Source: Pseudomaricurvus alkylphenolicus
GTDB taxonomy: Bacteria > Pseudomonadota > Gammaproteobacteria > Pseudomonadales > Cellvibrionaceae
Direction of reading: 5' to 3'
NCBI RefSeq assembly: GCF_011683955.1
Contig: NZ_JAAQPI010000022.1
Span: 1 to 64,000 of the forward strand
Length of the DNA stretch: 64,000 nt
The translations under genes and the position numbers were made by a program. Under the pieces are notes generated by a model, which was given only the letters and a program-made list of their open reading frames with translations, searched no databases and was not told where the DNA came from. Positions 27,422-35,139 of the stretch are shown here, one piece after another (within the stretch, counting starts at the first letter, position 1; every line of letters begins with the position of its first letter).

Positions 27422-27703
27422 GTGATTATTCCGGCCGACAAGCTTTCTCCCGAGGCTCTGCAGGGGCTGATTGAGGAGTTTATTACCCGCGAGGGAACCG
27501 ACTACGGCGTGAACGAAGTGGATCTGGTGTCCAAGGTGTCTCAGGTAAAGGCGCAGTTGCAGCGGGGTGAAGTTGTGATTGTGTTTGATGAGGCGCAGGA
27601 GAGCGTGAGTATGATGACGGCTCGACAGGCGCAATTTGTGGAGAGGGAGTTGCAAAACGCTCGCAGTGTTGAGGATGAGTGGCAGGAATATGGTGGCTGT
27701 TGA
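27422..27703 (+). CDS. YheU family protein
   Basis: A 93-residue small cytosolic protein of the YheU family (UPF0270). It begins MIIPADKLSPEALQGLIEEFITREGTDYG, nearly identical in pattern to E. coli YheU, and continues with KVAQVK-like and LQRGEVVIVFDEAQESVSMM segments. GTG start at 27422. No known function; in enterobacteria the gene sits beside a hydrolase (yheT), and here too a hydrolase follows, overlapping by 14 nt. Confidence 0.85.
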   Translation: MIIPADKLSPEALQGLIEEFITREGTDYGVNEVDLVSKVSQVKAQLQRGEVVIVFDEAQESVSMMTARQAQFVERELQNARSVEDEWQEYGGC

Positions 27704-28325
27704 GTCGGAGTTTCTGTTAGATGGCCCGCAGTCGCCGCGCTTGGTGTTGGCCCATGGAGCGGGTGCGCCTATGGATTCAGAGTTTATGGCGCGTATGGCG
27801 GAACTGCTGGCCGAGCGTGGTGTTGGGGTGGTGCGTTTTGAGTTCCCTTATATGCGTGAGCGTCGGGAGTCCGGTAAGAAGCGTCCGCCCAATCGGCAGC
27901 CGGAGTTGTTGGATTGCTGGCGGTCTGTCGTCGAGTCTTTGGGTGATTGTGATCGGTTGTTTATCGGTGGTAAGTCGATGGGTGGTCGGATGGCGTCGTT
28001 GCTGATTGATGAATTGGCCGATGAGTTGGGTGTTAAGGGGCTGGTGTGTTTGGGTTATCCGTTTCATCCGCCCGGCAAGCCTGAGAAGCTTCGTACGGAG
28101 CATTTGTTGGATTTGAAAACCCGTGCTTTGATTGTGCAGGGGACTCGGGATTCGATGGGTAAACGTGATGAAGTGGGAGGTTATGGTTTATCCAGTGCGA
28201 TTGATGTGCAATGGTTGGAAGATGGAGATCATGATCTGAAACCCCGGGTTCGGTCCGGGTTTACTCATGATCAGCATTTGGAATCTGCGGCGGATATTGT
28301 TTCTCGGTTTGTTTTGTCGACTTAG
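27690..28325 (+). CDS. Alpha/beta hydrolase (KANL3/Tex30-type)
   Basis: A 211-residue protein of the small alpha/beta-hydrolase group related to Tex30/KANL3. HGAG (oxyanion region) near residue 18 is followed by GGKSMGGRMAS, with nucleophile Ser at the elbow near 93. The catalytic Asp is expected in VQGTRDSMG and the His in LEDGDHDLKPR. The substrate is unknown. ATG 27690 overlaps the yheU-like gene; a start five codons upstream is possible. Base composition of this stretch is less GC-rich at third positions than the neighbours, with many TTG and GTT codons. Confidence 0.82.
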   Translation: MVAVESEFLLDGPQSPRLVLAHGAGAPMDSEFMARMAELLAERGVGVVRFEFPYMRERRESGKKRPPNRQPELLDCWRSVVESLGDCDRLFIGGKSMGGRMASLLIDELADELGVKGLVCLGYPFHPPGKPEKLRTEHLLDLKTRALIVQGTRDSMGKRDEVGGYGLSSAIDVQWLEDGDHDLKPRVRSGFTHDQHLESAADIVSRFVLST

Positions 28326-28365
28326 GGAGTAGCTGTTTCTTTTTGCGCTAGTTGGATTGTAGCGT

Positions 28366-28469
28366 CCCGAATCGGAGGGAGCCATCTGGGACACGCACAA
28401 GTACATCCATGTAGCTCTGCTTCGCCCTCCATGGCGAAGACGGTCCCATATGGCTCCCTCCGATCCGGG
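28366..28469. repeat. REP-like imperfect inverted repeat
   Basis: Arms at 28366-28392 and 28443-28469 are inverted complements in 25 of 27 positions (core ATCGGAGGGAGCCAT). Between them lie a small palindrome TACATCCATGTA at 28402-28413 and a hairpin CTTCGCC/GGCGAAG at 28420-28439. The element sits in the 253-nt gap between the plus-strand hydrolase and a convergent minus-strand gene, as REP/BIME elements often do. Confidence 0.6.
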
Positions 28470-28578
28470 CCTTGGCATCAAGTTCTGCTTCTTAACTTTT
28501 TGGTCGTTCGTTGAGTGTCTATTGCTTGGATTGTAATGCCTTCTTCCCTATTAGACTTCGTTTATCGATTAAGCGTTA

Positions 28579-28866
28579 TCAGTTTTCCAACAGCGAAATC
28601 TTTTCCTGGTCATTGAGCAGAAGGTTGAGTTCACTCATCATGCCTTTGCGGGCATCTGAGTGAAACCAGGCATACCAGTCGCGGGCGGTGCGCCATTTGG
28701 AGAGGACAAATCTCCTGCGGGGGTTTTGGATGTCGGAGAAGGTTTCGCCGTTGACGAATCCTTGAGCTTCGTAGGCCAGGTGCAGTGTGCGCTTGGCGGT
28801 GGCTTCGTAGGTGGATTCCATATCTTCGGCAATATTGCGTTCAATCAAGACTGTGATCATCGACAT
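28579..28866 (-). CDS. Antibiotic biosynthesis monooxygenase (ABM) domain protein
   Basis: A 95-residue single ABM-fold protein (dimeric alpha/beta barrel). It begins with ITVLIERNIAEDMESTYEATAKRTLHLAYEAQGFVNGETF and continues FVLSKWRTARDWYAWFHSDARK, the pattern of ABM domains. Members include heme-degrading and quinol monooxygenases, but no distinguishing residues allow a substrate call. It is convergent with the hydrolase gene across the REP-like repeat. Confidence 0.7.
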   Translation of the reverse strand: MSMITVLIERNIAEDMESTYEATAKRTLHLAYEAQGFVNGETFSDIQNPRRRFVLSKWRTARDWYAWFHSDARKGMMSELNLLLNDQEKISLLEN

Positions 28867-28961
28867 TCCCTGCTTTTGGGTGAAACGTGTGGGTCAGGGC
28901 GCATCTTACAAAATCTCAAACTCCTCTGAAAGTTGAGTTGAGAAGATAAGGTGCTCAATTG

Positions 28962-29330
28962 TCAGTGTAGCGCAGGTGAGGGTGAGTCAACTCTCATGAT
29001 CAGCCATTCGGCCAATTCCATCCATTCTTTCATTAGTGATCGTATCACCAGCAGGCGACCGGAGTCGGATTCACGGTTAACGAGGGCTTCTTCACCCAGT
29101 TGAGTCAGTGCTGCGACGACTTTTCCGATGGATTGAGCACTCAGGGTGACGAAAAAATGATCGGCTTTGGTGGAGCTGCAGAGGTTGGGAAGGACTTTTT
29201 CTCCCTGAAGCTGGTTTCTTACGTCTAAAGCCAGTTGGGCATTGTAGTGTCTCAGGAGTTTGAATGTGAGTTCCAGCGCGCCTCGGCTGAGCACGTCCGG
29301 GCGGGCATTGATGTCGAGTTGCTGTTTCAT
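28962..29330 (-). CDS. Hypothetical protein
   Basis: A 122-residue soluble, mostly helical protein I do not recognise. No signal peptide or membrane segment. Coding is supported by protein-like composition across the whole frame and by fit between neighbours (95 nt upstream of the ABM gene on the same strand, divergent from tusA). A conserved-looking helix is SLMKEWMELAEWLIMRV near the C-terminus. The ribosome binding site is weak. Confidence 0.55.
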   Translation of the reverse strand: MKQQLDINARPDVLSRGALELTFKLLRHYNAQLALDVRNQLQGEKVLPNLCSSTKADHFFVTLSAQSIGKVVAALTQLGEEALVNRESDSGRLLVIRSLMKEWMELAEWLIMRVDSPSPALH

Positions 29331-29484
29331 TGAATATTTTCGCCCCCAACCAGCAAATACCTAGGGTGAGTGTTCGTTGGCCCGTTGTTCTAGCGCGGTG
29401 TCCGTATTGGCTTTGTCTCCGGGTTTACCATAAGTGTAGCAACGGATTTTTGATCTGCCCGGTCAATTCAGAGAGAATAGTGTT

Positions 29485-29718
29485 ATGGATATTGAATTTA
29501 ATAGAACGCTCGACACCAGCGGCTTGCTGTGCCCCGAGCCGGTTATGATGTTGCACAATGAAGTTCGGGATGCCGGTAGCGGCGAAGTGATTCAGGTGAT
29601 TGCAACAGATCCCTCCACCCAAAGGGATATCCCCAAATTTTGCCAGTTTCTAGGCCATGATCTGGTTCATCACCAGTCTGAGGACGATGTTTTTTTCTAT
29701 TACATCCGCAAGAGTTAG
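29485..29718 (+). CDS. tusA: Sulfur-carrier protein TusA
   Basis: A 77-residue SirA/TusA-family protein. It accepts persulfide sulfur from IscS on a conserved Cys and passes it through TusBCD-TusE to MnmA for 2-thiolation of tRNA U34. The signature [13 protein letters not shown] carries the active Cys16; the second half [25 protein letters not shown] is typical. It stands alone, followed by a strong hairpin terminator. It functionally joins MnmC in this window. Confidence 0.93.
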   Translation: MDIEFNRTLDTSGLLCPEPVMMLHNEVRDAGSGEVIQVIATDPSTQRDIPKFCQFLGHDLVHHQSEDDVFFYYIRKS

Positions 29719-29781
29719 TACGCAGTCCGCAAAACCGCGACAAACCGGATCAATGAGCCACACCCTTTGACCGAGAAAGAG

Positions 29782-29806
29782 AGAGGGCCGCTTTAAGCGG
29801 CCCTCT
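29782..29806. terminator. Bidirectional hairpin terminator
   Basis: A perfect 10-bp stem AGAGGGCCGC/GCGGCCCTCT closes a five-base loop TTTAA between tusA and the convergent gene ending at 29818. Plus-strand RNA has a modest T-run (ACTTTTTA) just after; the minus strand continues into a pyrimidine-rich tract. It probably serves both genes. Confidence 0.8.
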
Positions 29807-29817
29807 GTTCAGACTTT

Positions 29818-30516
29818 TTAGACCTCTTCGACCAGGGTCGATATGGCAGCCAGGGCTTCGGGGTCCTCGGCTTTGAGTTTGTTGGCTATCTGGTGCTGGA
29901 AGAAGTAGCGAAACTCCTCGCGGCTCTGGGCCGGGTAGAGGCAGTTGTCGCCAGGCAGCACCGGGGTATTTTCTATTTTTTGTGGATCAGCGAGCATGCC
30001 GCAGAGGCTGCCGTCGTGGTGAAGGCGCCAGCTGATAACTTCGGTCAAGGTGATGCTGTGGAAGCCGTTGTCCGACAATACGGCGTGGGTGCCGATGGTG
30101 TCGGGGATTTCCTGCAGCACATCCCTGGGATTGTCGCACTGGAATTCGTAGTATTCCGCTGCGGTTTCCAGTTCAACCACCTTGTGAATAGGGGCTTCGA
30201 AGAAGATTTCGTCGATACCTGGGTCGTAATAACCCTCCCATTTGCCGTTCAGGGGATCCTGTATTTCGGGCGCGGCGACAATGTCGTCCAGCCATGGTAC
30301 CAGTCCGACGACTTCTCCATTGCCACGCAAGCCCCAGCAGAGAATTTTCAAGCTGAAAAGTTTGTCAGGACTGGCCTCGTTGGAATAGAGCATTTCTAAA
30401 CCATCGAGTTCTGGAGAAAGGCGAATAAAGCGCTGGTTGTGCAAAGCCGACATCGGCTGCCCAGTGAAGAAATCGACCACATTATCCATATTGTGGCCTG
30501 AAGTTGAGGTCTTCAT
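29818..30516 (-). CDS. Hypothetical protein
   Basis: A 232-residue acidic soluble protein without recognisable domain. The start at 30516 is well supported: AAGGAGG lies seven nt upstream. N-terminal MDNVVDFFTGQPM and the segments LKILCWGLRGNGEVVGLVPWLDDIV and WEGYYDPGIDEIFFEAPIHKVVELE look like conserved parts of a family seen in marine Gammaproteobacteria, with no function known to me. A GC-rich leader with repeated CCACC lies directly before the ribosome binding site and may control translation. Confidence 0.7.
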   Translation of the reverse strand: MKTSTSGHNMDNVVDFFTGQPMSALHNQRFIRLSPELDGLEMLYSNEASPDKLFSLKILCWGLRGNGEVVGLVPWLDDIVAAPEIQDPLNGKWEGYYDPGIDEIFFEAPIHKVVELETAAEYYEFQCDNPRDVLQEIPDTIGTHAVLSDNGFHSITLTEVISWRLHHDGSLCGMLADPQKIENTPVLPGDNCLYPAQSREEFRYFFQHQIANKLKAEDPEALAAISTLVEEV

Positions 30517-30600
30517 AATACCACCTCCTTGAAAGGCCTCGGTCGGTGGCAGTCACCCCCCACGGAAACTGCGGTGGTGTTGCCCCTAGCGAAGCGGGAT
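30517..30600 (-). promoter_or_regulatory. Candidate structured mRNA leader
   Basis: Read on the minus strand, the leader of the gene starting at 30516 contains GCAGT and ACTGC arms flanking a G-run (GGGGGG), plus two CCACC-containing tracts, and ends in the Shine-Dalgarno AAGGAGGTGG. CCACC can pair with GGTGG next to the Shine-Dalgarno, and the G-run can pair with the upstream CACCACC, giving alternative folds. It matches no riboswitch class I recognise. Upstream DNA is AT-rich, as for a promoter. Confidence 0.3.
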
Positions 30601-30729
30601 GTATTTTTATACACCATCACTACATAAGGTATATGCTGTTTTTCAAAAGCACAATACTTTGAAGTAAATTTATTTTTGGCTTTTATAACTTCCACGTATA
30701 AAAGCTGTATCGACTGCCAGGGGGATTGG

Positions 30730-31206
30730 TTGAGCGAGTATTATTTTGCCTATGGCTCCAATATGAATGCGGCCCGCATGACGGCTCGTGGTTTGCAGTT
30801 TAAACGGGCGCTGGCGGGCTCTATCGGGGGATTGCGGCTGGCCTTTAACAAGCGCTCCGCCAGTCGGCCGGATCGGACCTGTGCCAATGTGATACATTGC
30901 CCGGATTCGGTGGTGGAAGGGGTGTTGTATCAGCTCTCTTCTGTGGATGAAATATTCAAGATGGACCCCTTTGAGGACGCCCCTCTTTACTACAGTCGGG
31001 AGATTTACCTGGTGGAGTCAGACCAGGGACAAATTCCCGCCTGGGTTTATGTGGGTAATCGGGCTGTTTTGGTGGATGGTTTGCTGCCGGAGCATGAGTA
31101 TGTGGCGCATTTGCTGGAGGGGCGCGGTTACTTGTCGGAGGCCTATTTCCAACAGTTGCTGCAAATTGAACGCCATCCTCCTGCAAAAGCAGAGGGGTCG
31201 GTCTGA
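30730..31206 (+). CDS. Gamma-glutamylcyclotransferase family protein
   Basis: A 158-residue GGCT-fold protein that would release 5-oxoproline from gamma-glutamyl compounds. It opens with the substrate-loop motif YYFAYGSNM and has EGVLYQLSSVDEIFKMDPFEDAPLYYSRE, whose Glu is the expected catalytic acid/base. The preferred start is TTG at 30730, with AGGGGG just before; the protein then begins MSEYYFAYGSNM. First gene of a plus-strand run with epmC, the exonuclease and pdxB; the stop overlaps the epmC start by 1 nt. Confidence 0.85.
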   Translation: MSEYYFAYGSNMNAARMTARGLQFKRALAGSIGGLRLAFNKRSASRPDRTCANVIHCPDSVVEGVLYQLSSVDEIFKMDPFEDAPLYYSREIYLVESDQGQIPAWVYVGNRAVLVDGLLPEHEYVAHLLEGRGYLSEAYFQQLLQIERHPPAKAEGSV

Positions 31207-31796
31207 TGGGGGCGTTTGTAGAGTCGGCGCTGCTTGACGGTCGAGTATTGGGCAAAGGGGTGGAATTGGACCATATTGCCCTGACGGAGGTGTTCAATGC
31301 TCTGTTTGAAACCAGCCATAACACGATTCTGGTTGGTGGGGCGTCTGAACCGCTGTATCGTCCCTCGCAAGCGGTGGGTGAGCAGCATTGTATTGAGTTT
31401 ACGCAGGATTACGCGGCCAGTGCACTGCACGAGATTGCACACTGGTGCGTGGCCGGCGAGAAGCGGCGCCAGCAGGTGGATTATGGCTACTGGTACGCGC
31501 CGGACGGCCGCAGTTCCCGGCAGCAGGCAGAATTTGAGAGGGTGGAGGTCAAGCCTCAAGCGCTGGAATGGATGTTTTCTGTTGCCGCAGGGCGGTCATT
31601 TCGGGTCAGTGCCGACAATCTGGAGGCGGGTCTGGGGGCGTCTGACGGTTTTAAAGACGCTATCCACGCACAGGTGCAGCGCTATTGCCTTGAAGGGCTG
31701 CCCAGGCGCCCCAGGGACTATCTGCAGGCGTTGTCCCGGCGCAGCGGTCAGTCAGACCCCTGTAACCCCGAACTTTACCGCCGGGAGTGGTTGTAG
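31206..31796 (+). CDS. epmC: Elongation factor P hydroxylase EpmC
   Basis: A 196-residue member of the YfcM/EpmC family, which hydroxylates the beta-lysylated lysine of EF-P after EpmA and EpmB. Characteristic segments are NALFETSHNTILVGGASEPLYRPS, the metal-site motif ALHEIAHWCVAGEKRRQQVDYGYWYAPDGRS and the C-terminal LPRRPRDYLQALS. Its presence implies an EF-P lysylation pathway in this organism. It overlaps the gene before by 1 nt. Confidence 0.93.
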   Translation: MGAFVESALLDGRVLGKGVELDHIALTEVFNALFETSHNTILVGGASEPLYRPSQAVGEQHCIEFTQDYAASALHEIAHWCVAGEKRRQQVDYGYWYAPDGRSSRQQAEFERVEVKPQALEWMFSVAAGRSFRVSADNLEAGLGASDGFKDAIHAQVQRYCLEGLPRRPRDYLQALSRRSGQSDPCNPELYRREWL

Positions 31797-31798
31797 CA

Positions 31799-32734
31799 GT
31801 GTCTCGCACCCAACCCGTACATTTGATCGACGCCTCAATTTTTATTTTTCGCTACTACTTTTCACTTCCGGATCAATGGTTTAGCGAGGAGGAGCTGCCC
31901 ACGGCGGCGGTCTATGGTTATACCCGTTTTCTGCTGCGTCTGCTACAGGAGCAGCGCCCTGCATACGTGGCCGCCTGTTTTGATGAAAGCCTGGGCAGTT
32001 GTTTTCGCAACGAACTCTATGAGGACTATAAGAGCAGCCGAGTATTGCCGGATGAGGCTCTGGCCTTTCAACTGGAGGCCTGCAGTGAAGTTACCTCTTT
32101 GCTGGGGGTATCTGCCTTCGCCAGTGAGGTCTATGAGGCAGATGATTTGCTCGGCAGTCTTGCTGCCTTATTTAGGGCCGAATTGCCTGAAAGTGAGATT
32201 GCTGTCCTGACCCGCGACAAGGATCTCGGCCAGTTGCTGGAGCGAAAGCAGGACTATTTGTGGGAGTTTGGTGCCCGGGAAGCCCGCCCTTTTTATCGTC
32301 AGGATTTGCATGCCAAATTCGGAGTCTGGCCGGAGCAATTGGTGGACTACCTGGCCCTGGTGGGGGACAGCAGCGATGATATCCCCGGCGTACCCGGTAT
32401 TGGCGCCAAGACCGCTGCGGCTTTGCTGGCGTTTGGGGGTGATCTGGAAGGGGTATTCGCCCGTCTTGATGAGTTGCCGGATTTGGCGATCCGCGGCAGT
32501 GGCAAACTTCCGGAAAAACTCACCAGCTATAGTGACCAGATTGTGATGGCCCGAAGCCTGGCGCAAATCGTCACAGATATTGAGCTGTTTAATGAGGCAG
32601 ATCAGCCGCTGTCCATAGAGGATCTCAGGCCCCAGCAGCGCGATCGCGACGCCTTTGCCGAATTTTGCCGGTATATGGGCTTTGGTACGTCGATGATGGG
32701 CGCCTTTGATCGCCTTGAACAGGCTTCGGCCTAG
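31799..32734 (+). CDS. 5'-3' exonuclease / Xni-like flap endonuclease
   Basis: A 311-residue protein with the PolI-type 5'-nuclease fold standing alone. Metal-binding clusters are visible: HLIDASIFIFRYYF near the start, YEADDLLG, TRDKDLGQLL and LALVGDSSDDIPGVPGIGAKTAAALL (helix-hairpin-helix for DNA). It lacks polymerase domains and is close to Xni/ExoIX. Start: GTG 31799 is chosen because the protein then begins MSRTQPVHLIDAS; GTG 31787, overlapping epmC, is also possible. Probably trims flaps and RNA primers. Confidence 0.85.
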   Translation: MSRTQPVHLIDASIFIFRYYFSLPDQWFSEEELPTAAVYGYTRFLLRLLQEQRPAYVAACFDESLGSCFRNELYEDYKSSRVLPDEALAFQLEACSEVTSLLGVSAFASEVYEADDLLGSLAALFRAELPESEIAVLTRDKDLGQLLERKQDYLWEFGAREARPFYRQDLHAKFGVWPEQLVDYLALVGDSSDDIPGVPGIGAKTAAALLAFGGDLEGVFARLDELPDLAIRGSGKLPEKLTSYSDQIVMARSLAQIVTDIELFNEADQPLSIEDLRPQQRDRDAFAEFCRYMGFGTSMMGAFDRLEQASA

Positions 32735-32764
32735 AGTCTTGTGACGTCTTTTGGAGAGAAATTT

Positions 32765-33955
32765 TTGAGTCAACATTCAATAAAGTCACTGCGTATAGTC
32801 GCCGATGAGAATATTCCCTTTGTGGAGGAGTTCTTTGGCGATTTAGGGGCGGTGCAGCGCTTTCCGGGCCGCACCCTTAGCACTGAACAGCTGCGTGAGG
32901 CGGATGTACTGCTGGTGCGCTCGGTGACGAGTGTCAATCGGGAGTTGCTGGAGCAAACACCGGTGCGCTTTGTCGGTACTTGTACCATTGGTACCGATCA
33001 CCTGGATCTGGATTACCTGGGCCGCGCCGAAATCGAGGTTGCCAGCGCACCTGGCTGTAACGCCAATGCCGTGGTGGAGTATGTCTTTGGTGTGTTGGCA
33101 CGGATGCGTCCGGACTGGCAGCAGGCCAGATTCGGCATTATCGGCTGTGGCAATGTAGGCGGCGCCCTGCACCGCCGTTTGAAGGATCTGGGGCTTACCT
33201 GCGCTTGTTACGACCCCTTCCTCGATAACGCGAGCTACCCCGACCTTACTGAGCTGGAAGTGGTTCTGGATTGTGATGTCGTGTGCCTGCATACGCCCTT
33301 GACCCAGTCGGGTTCTCATCCCACTTTTCACCTCTTGGGTGAACCGGAGCTGGAGGGGCTCAATTCGGGCACTCTGCTGATTAATGCAGGTCGCGGAGCA
33401 GCCATTGATAATCAGGCCTTGAAGCGAGTCCTGATGCGGCGGCATGACCTCAAGGTGGTGCTGGACGTATGGGAGCCGGAACCCTTGCTGGACCCGGATC
33501 TGTTGGCGCTGGTCAATGGCGGCAGCCCGCATATCGCCGGTTATAGCTATGATGGCAAGGTCCAGGGGACGGCCATGATCTACCAGGCGCTGTGTCGCTT
33601 CCTGGACATTGAAGCGGAGCACAGCAGCGCTGAACTGCTGGCGGCGGATCCCAGCAGTTGCCAGCCATTGGTGCTGCGTGGGGATTCAGCAAAGGACATC
33701 ATCAATAACGCGCTTCTGGATGCCTTTGATGTGCAGGAGGACGACGAGAATCTCAGGGCCACCATGACGTTGAGTGAGGAACAGCGGGCCCAGGCCTTCG
33801 ATCAGCTGCGCAAGACCTACCGCAAGCGCCGCGAATGCCACTCCCTGGAGATAGAGTACTGGCCGAATGGCTTATCTGCCGATGAGAAAAAATCGCTCTA
33901 CCAACAACTGACGACTTTGGGATTTACCCTATCCATGGAGAACCCGGCCGGATGA
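32765..33955 (+). CDS. pdxB: Erythronate-4-phosphate dehydrogenase PdxB
   Basis: A 396-residue D-2-hydroxyacid dehydrogenase that oxidises 4-phosphoerythronate in pyridoxal phosphate synthesis. N-terminal RIVADENIPFVEEFFGDLG is the PdxB signature; the Rossmann motif GIIGCGNVGGALHRRL lies near 125. Catalytic-domain segments VLDVWEPEPLLD and SPHIAGYSYDGKVQGT are followed by the PdxB dimerisation domain. TTG at 32765 has GGAGAG six nt upstream; a GTG at 32741 would place the same site inside the gene. Pyridoxal phosphate is the cofactor of AlaA further on. Confidence 0.93.
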   Translation: MSQHSIKSLRIVADENIPFVEEFFGDLGAVQRFPGRTLSTEQLREADVLLVRSVTSVNRELLEQTPVRFVGTCTIGTDHLDLDYLGRAEIEVASAPGCNANAVVEYVFGVLARMRPDWQQARFGIIGCGNVGGALHRRLKDLGLTCACYDPFLDNASYPDLTELEVVLDCDVVCLHTPLTQSGSHPTFHLLGEPELEGLNSGTLLINAGRGAAIDNQALKRVLMRRHDLKVVLDVWEPEPLLDPDLLALVNGGSPHIAGYSYDGKVQGTAMIYQALCRFLDIEAEHSSAELLAADPSSCQPLVLRGDSAKDIINNALLDAFDVQEDDENLRATMTLSEEQRAQAFDQLRKTYRKRRECHSLEIEYWPNGLSADEKKSLYQQLTTLGFTLSMENPAG

Positions 33956-35139
33956 CCACCCATACTGCAAACGCCCTCTGCCTGGGTCTGATCATCAATC
34001 CCCTGGCGGGAGTTGGCGGTCCGTCCGGATTGAAGGGCAGTGACGATACCGCCCTGGTCAGACAGGCATTGGAACAGGGAGCTGACTTTCGTGCGGACCA
34101 GCGCGCCAGTCGCTGTCTGCAGATATTGCAGCAACGTTTTGGTCCGCTGTTGGAAGTGACAACCTGCCAGGGAGTTATGGGGGAGCGTGCCTGCCAGGCG
34201 GCCGGCATTACATCAGTTGCATTGCTCGATATCGGGGCGGAAAAAGCCCTGGACTGTCGCCCCGAAGATACCCGAGCTGCCGCCGCCCAACTGCGCGATC
34301 AGGTGGATCTGCTGCTGTTTGTCGGCGGCGACGGTACCGCACGGGATATCTGCGCAGAGGTACACGAACAGCTGCCAGTATTGGGTATTCCCTCAGGCGT
34401 AAAGATGCACTCCGGTGTGTTTGCCATATCACCGGAAGGTGCCGCTGAAGTGGTGGCTGCCATGATGTCCGGTGAGTTGGTGGATCTGCGTGAACAGGAG
34501 GTGCGGGATATTGATGAGGCGGCATTTCGCGAGGGCCAGGTACGCAGTGTTTACTACGGCGATATGTTAGTGCCTCAGTGCGGCCATTTTGTGCAGGCGA
34601 CCAAACAGGGTGGCCGTGAAGTTGAGGAGCTGGTGCTGGACGACATGGCTGCTTTTTTACGCGAGCAGATGGATCCCGACACTCTCTATCTGGTTGGGGC
34701 AGGCACTACCCCCCGTGCTCTAATGAACGAGTTGGGTCTGGACAATTCACTATTGGGCATTGATGCGGTGCTGGACGAACAGCTGCTTGCTTCGGATCTC
34801 ACCGGGCCTGAGCTGGAAGCGTTGGTGGCGCAGCACCGCGGCGATGTGGTGGCGGTACTGTCGATAACCGGCGGTCAGGGGTCGTTGATAGGCCGGGGTA
34901 ACCAACAATTAACGCCGACGGTTCTGCGCCGGATAGGCAGGGATCATCTGTGGATTCTTGCCACCAAAAGCAAGATTCGCGAGCTCGACGGCAGACCGCT
35001 GTTACTGGATAGCAACGACCTGGAGATTGATCGGGGTTGGAGCGGGTACTTGCCTGTGATTACCGGTTATCAGGACCAGATTCTATACCCGGTGGGTACG
35101 CACTTTGAGCATCAGGACGAGCCGGAGCACAAAGTTTGA
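33952..35139 (+). CDS. ATP-NAD kinase family protein
   Basis: A 395-residue protein of the COG3199 branch of the NAD kinase/diacylglycerol kinase superfamily. LGLIINPLAGVGGP at the start and LLFVGGDGTARD near 125 are the nucleotide-binding signatures; GIPSGVKMHSGVFAISPEGAAEVV follows. It resembles NAD kinase but lies outside the canonical NadK group, and substrate use is not established. It overlaps pdxB by 4 nt (ATGA) and the methyltransferase gene by 4 nt. Confidence 0.85.
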   Translation: MTTHTANALCLGLIINPLAGVGGPSGLKGSDDTALVRQALEQGADFRADQRASRCLQILQQRFGPLLEVTTCQGVMGERACQAAGITSVALLDIGAEKALDCRPEDTRAAAAQLRDQVDLLLFVGGDGTARDICAEVHEQLPVLGIPSGVKMHSGVFAISPEGAAEVVAAMMSGELVDLREQEVRDIDEAAFREGQVRSVYYGDMLVPQCGHFVQATKQGGREVEELVLDDMAAFLREQMDPDTLYLVGAGTTPRALMNELGLDNSLLGIDAVLDEQLLASDLTGPELEALVAQHRGDVVAVLSITGGQGSLIGRGNQQLTPTVLRRIGRDHLWILATKSKIRELDGRPLLLDSNDLEIDRGWSGYLPVITGYQDQILYPVGTHFEHQDEPEHKV

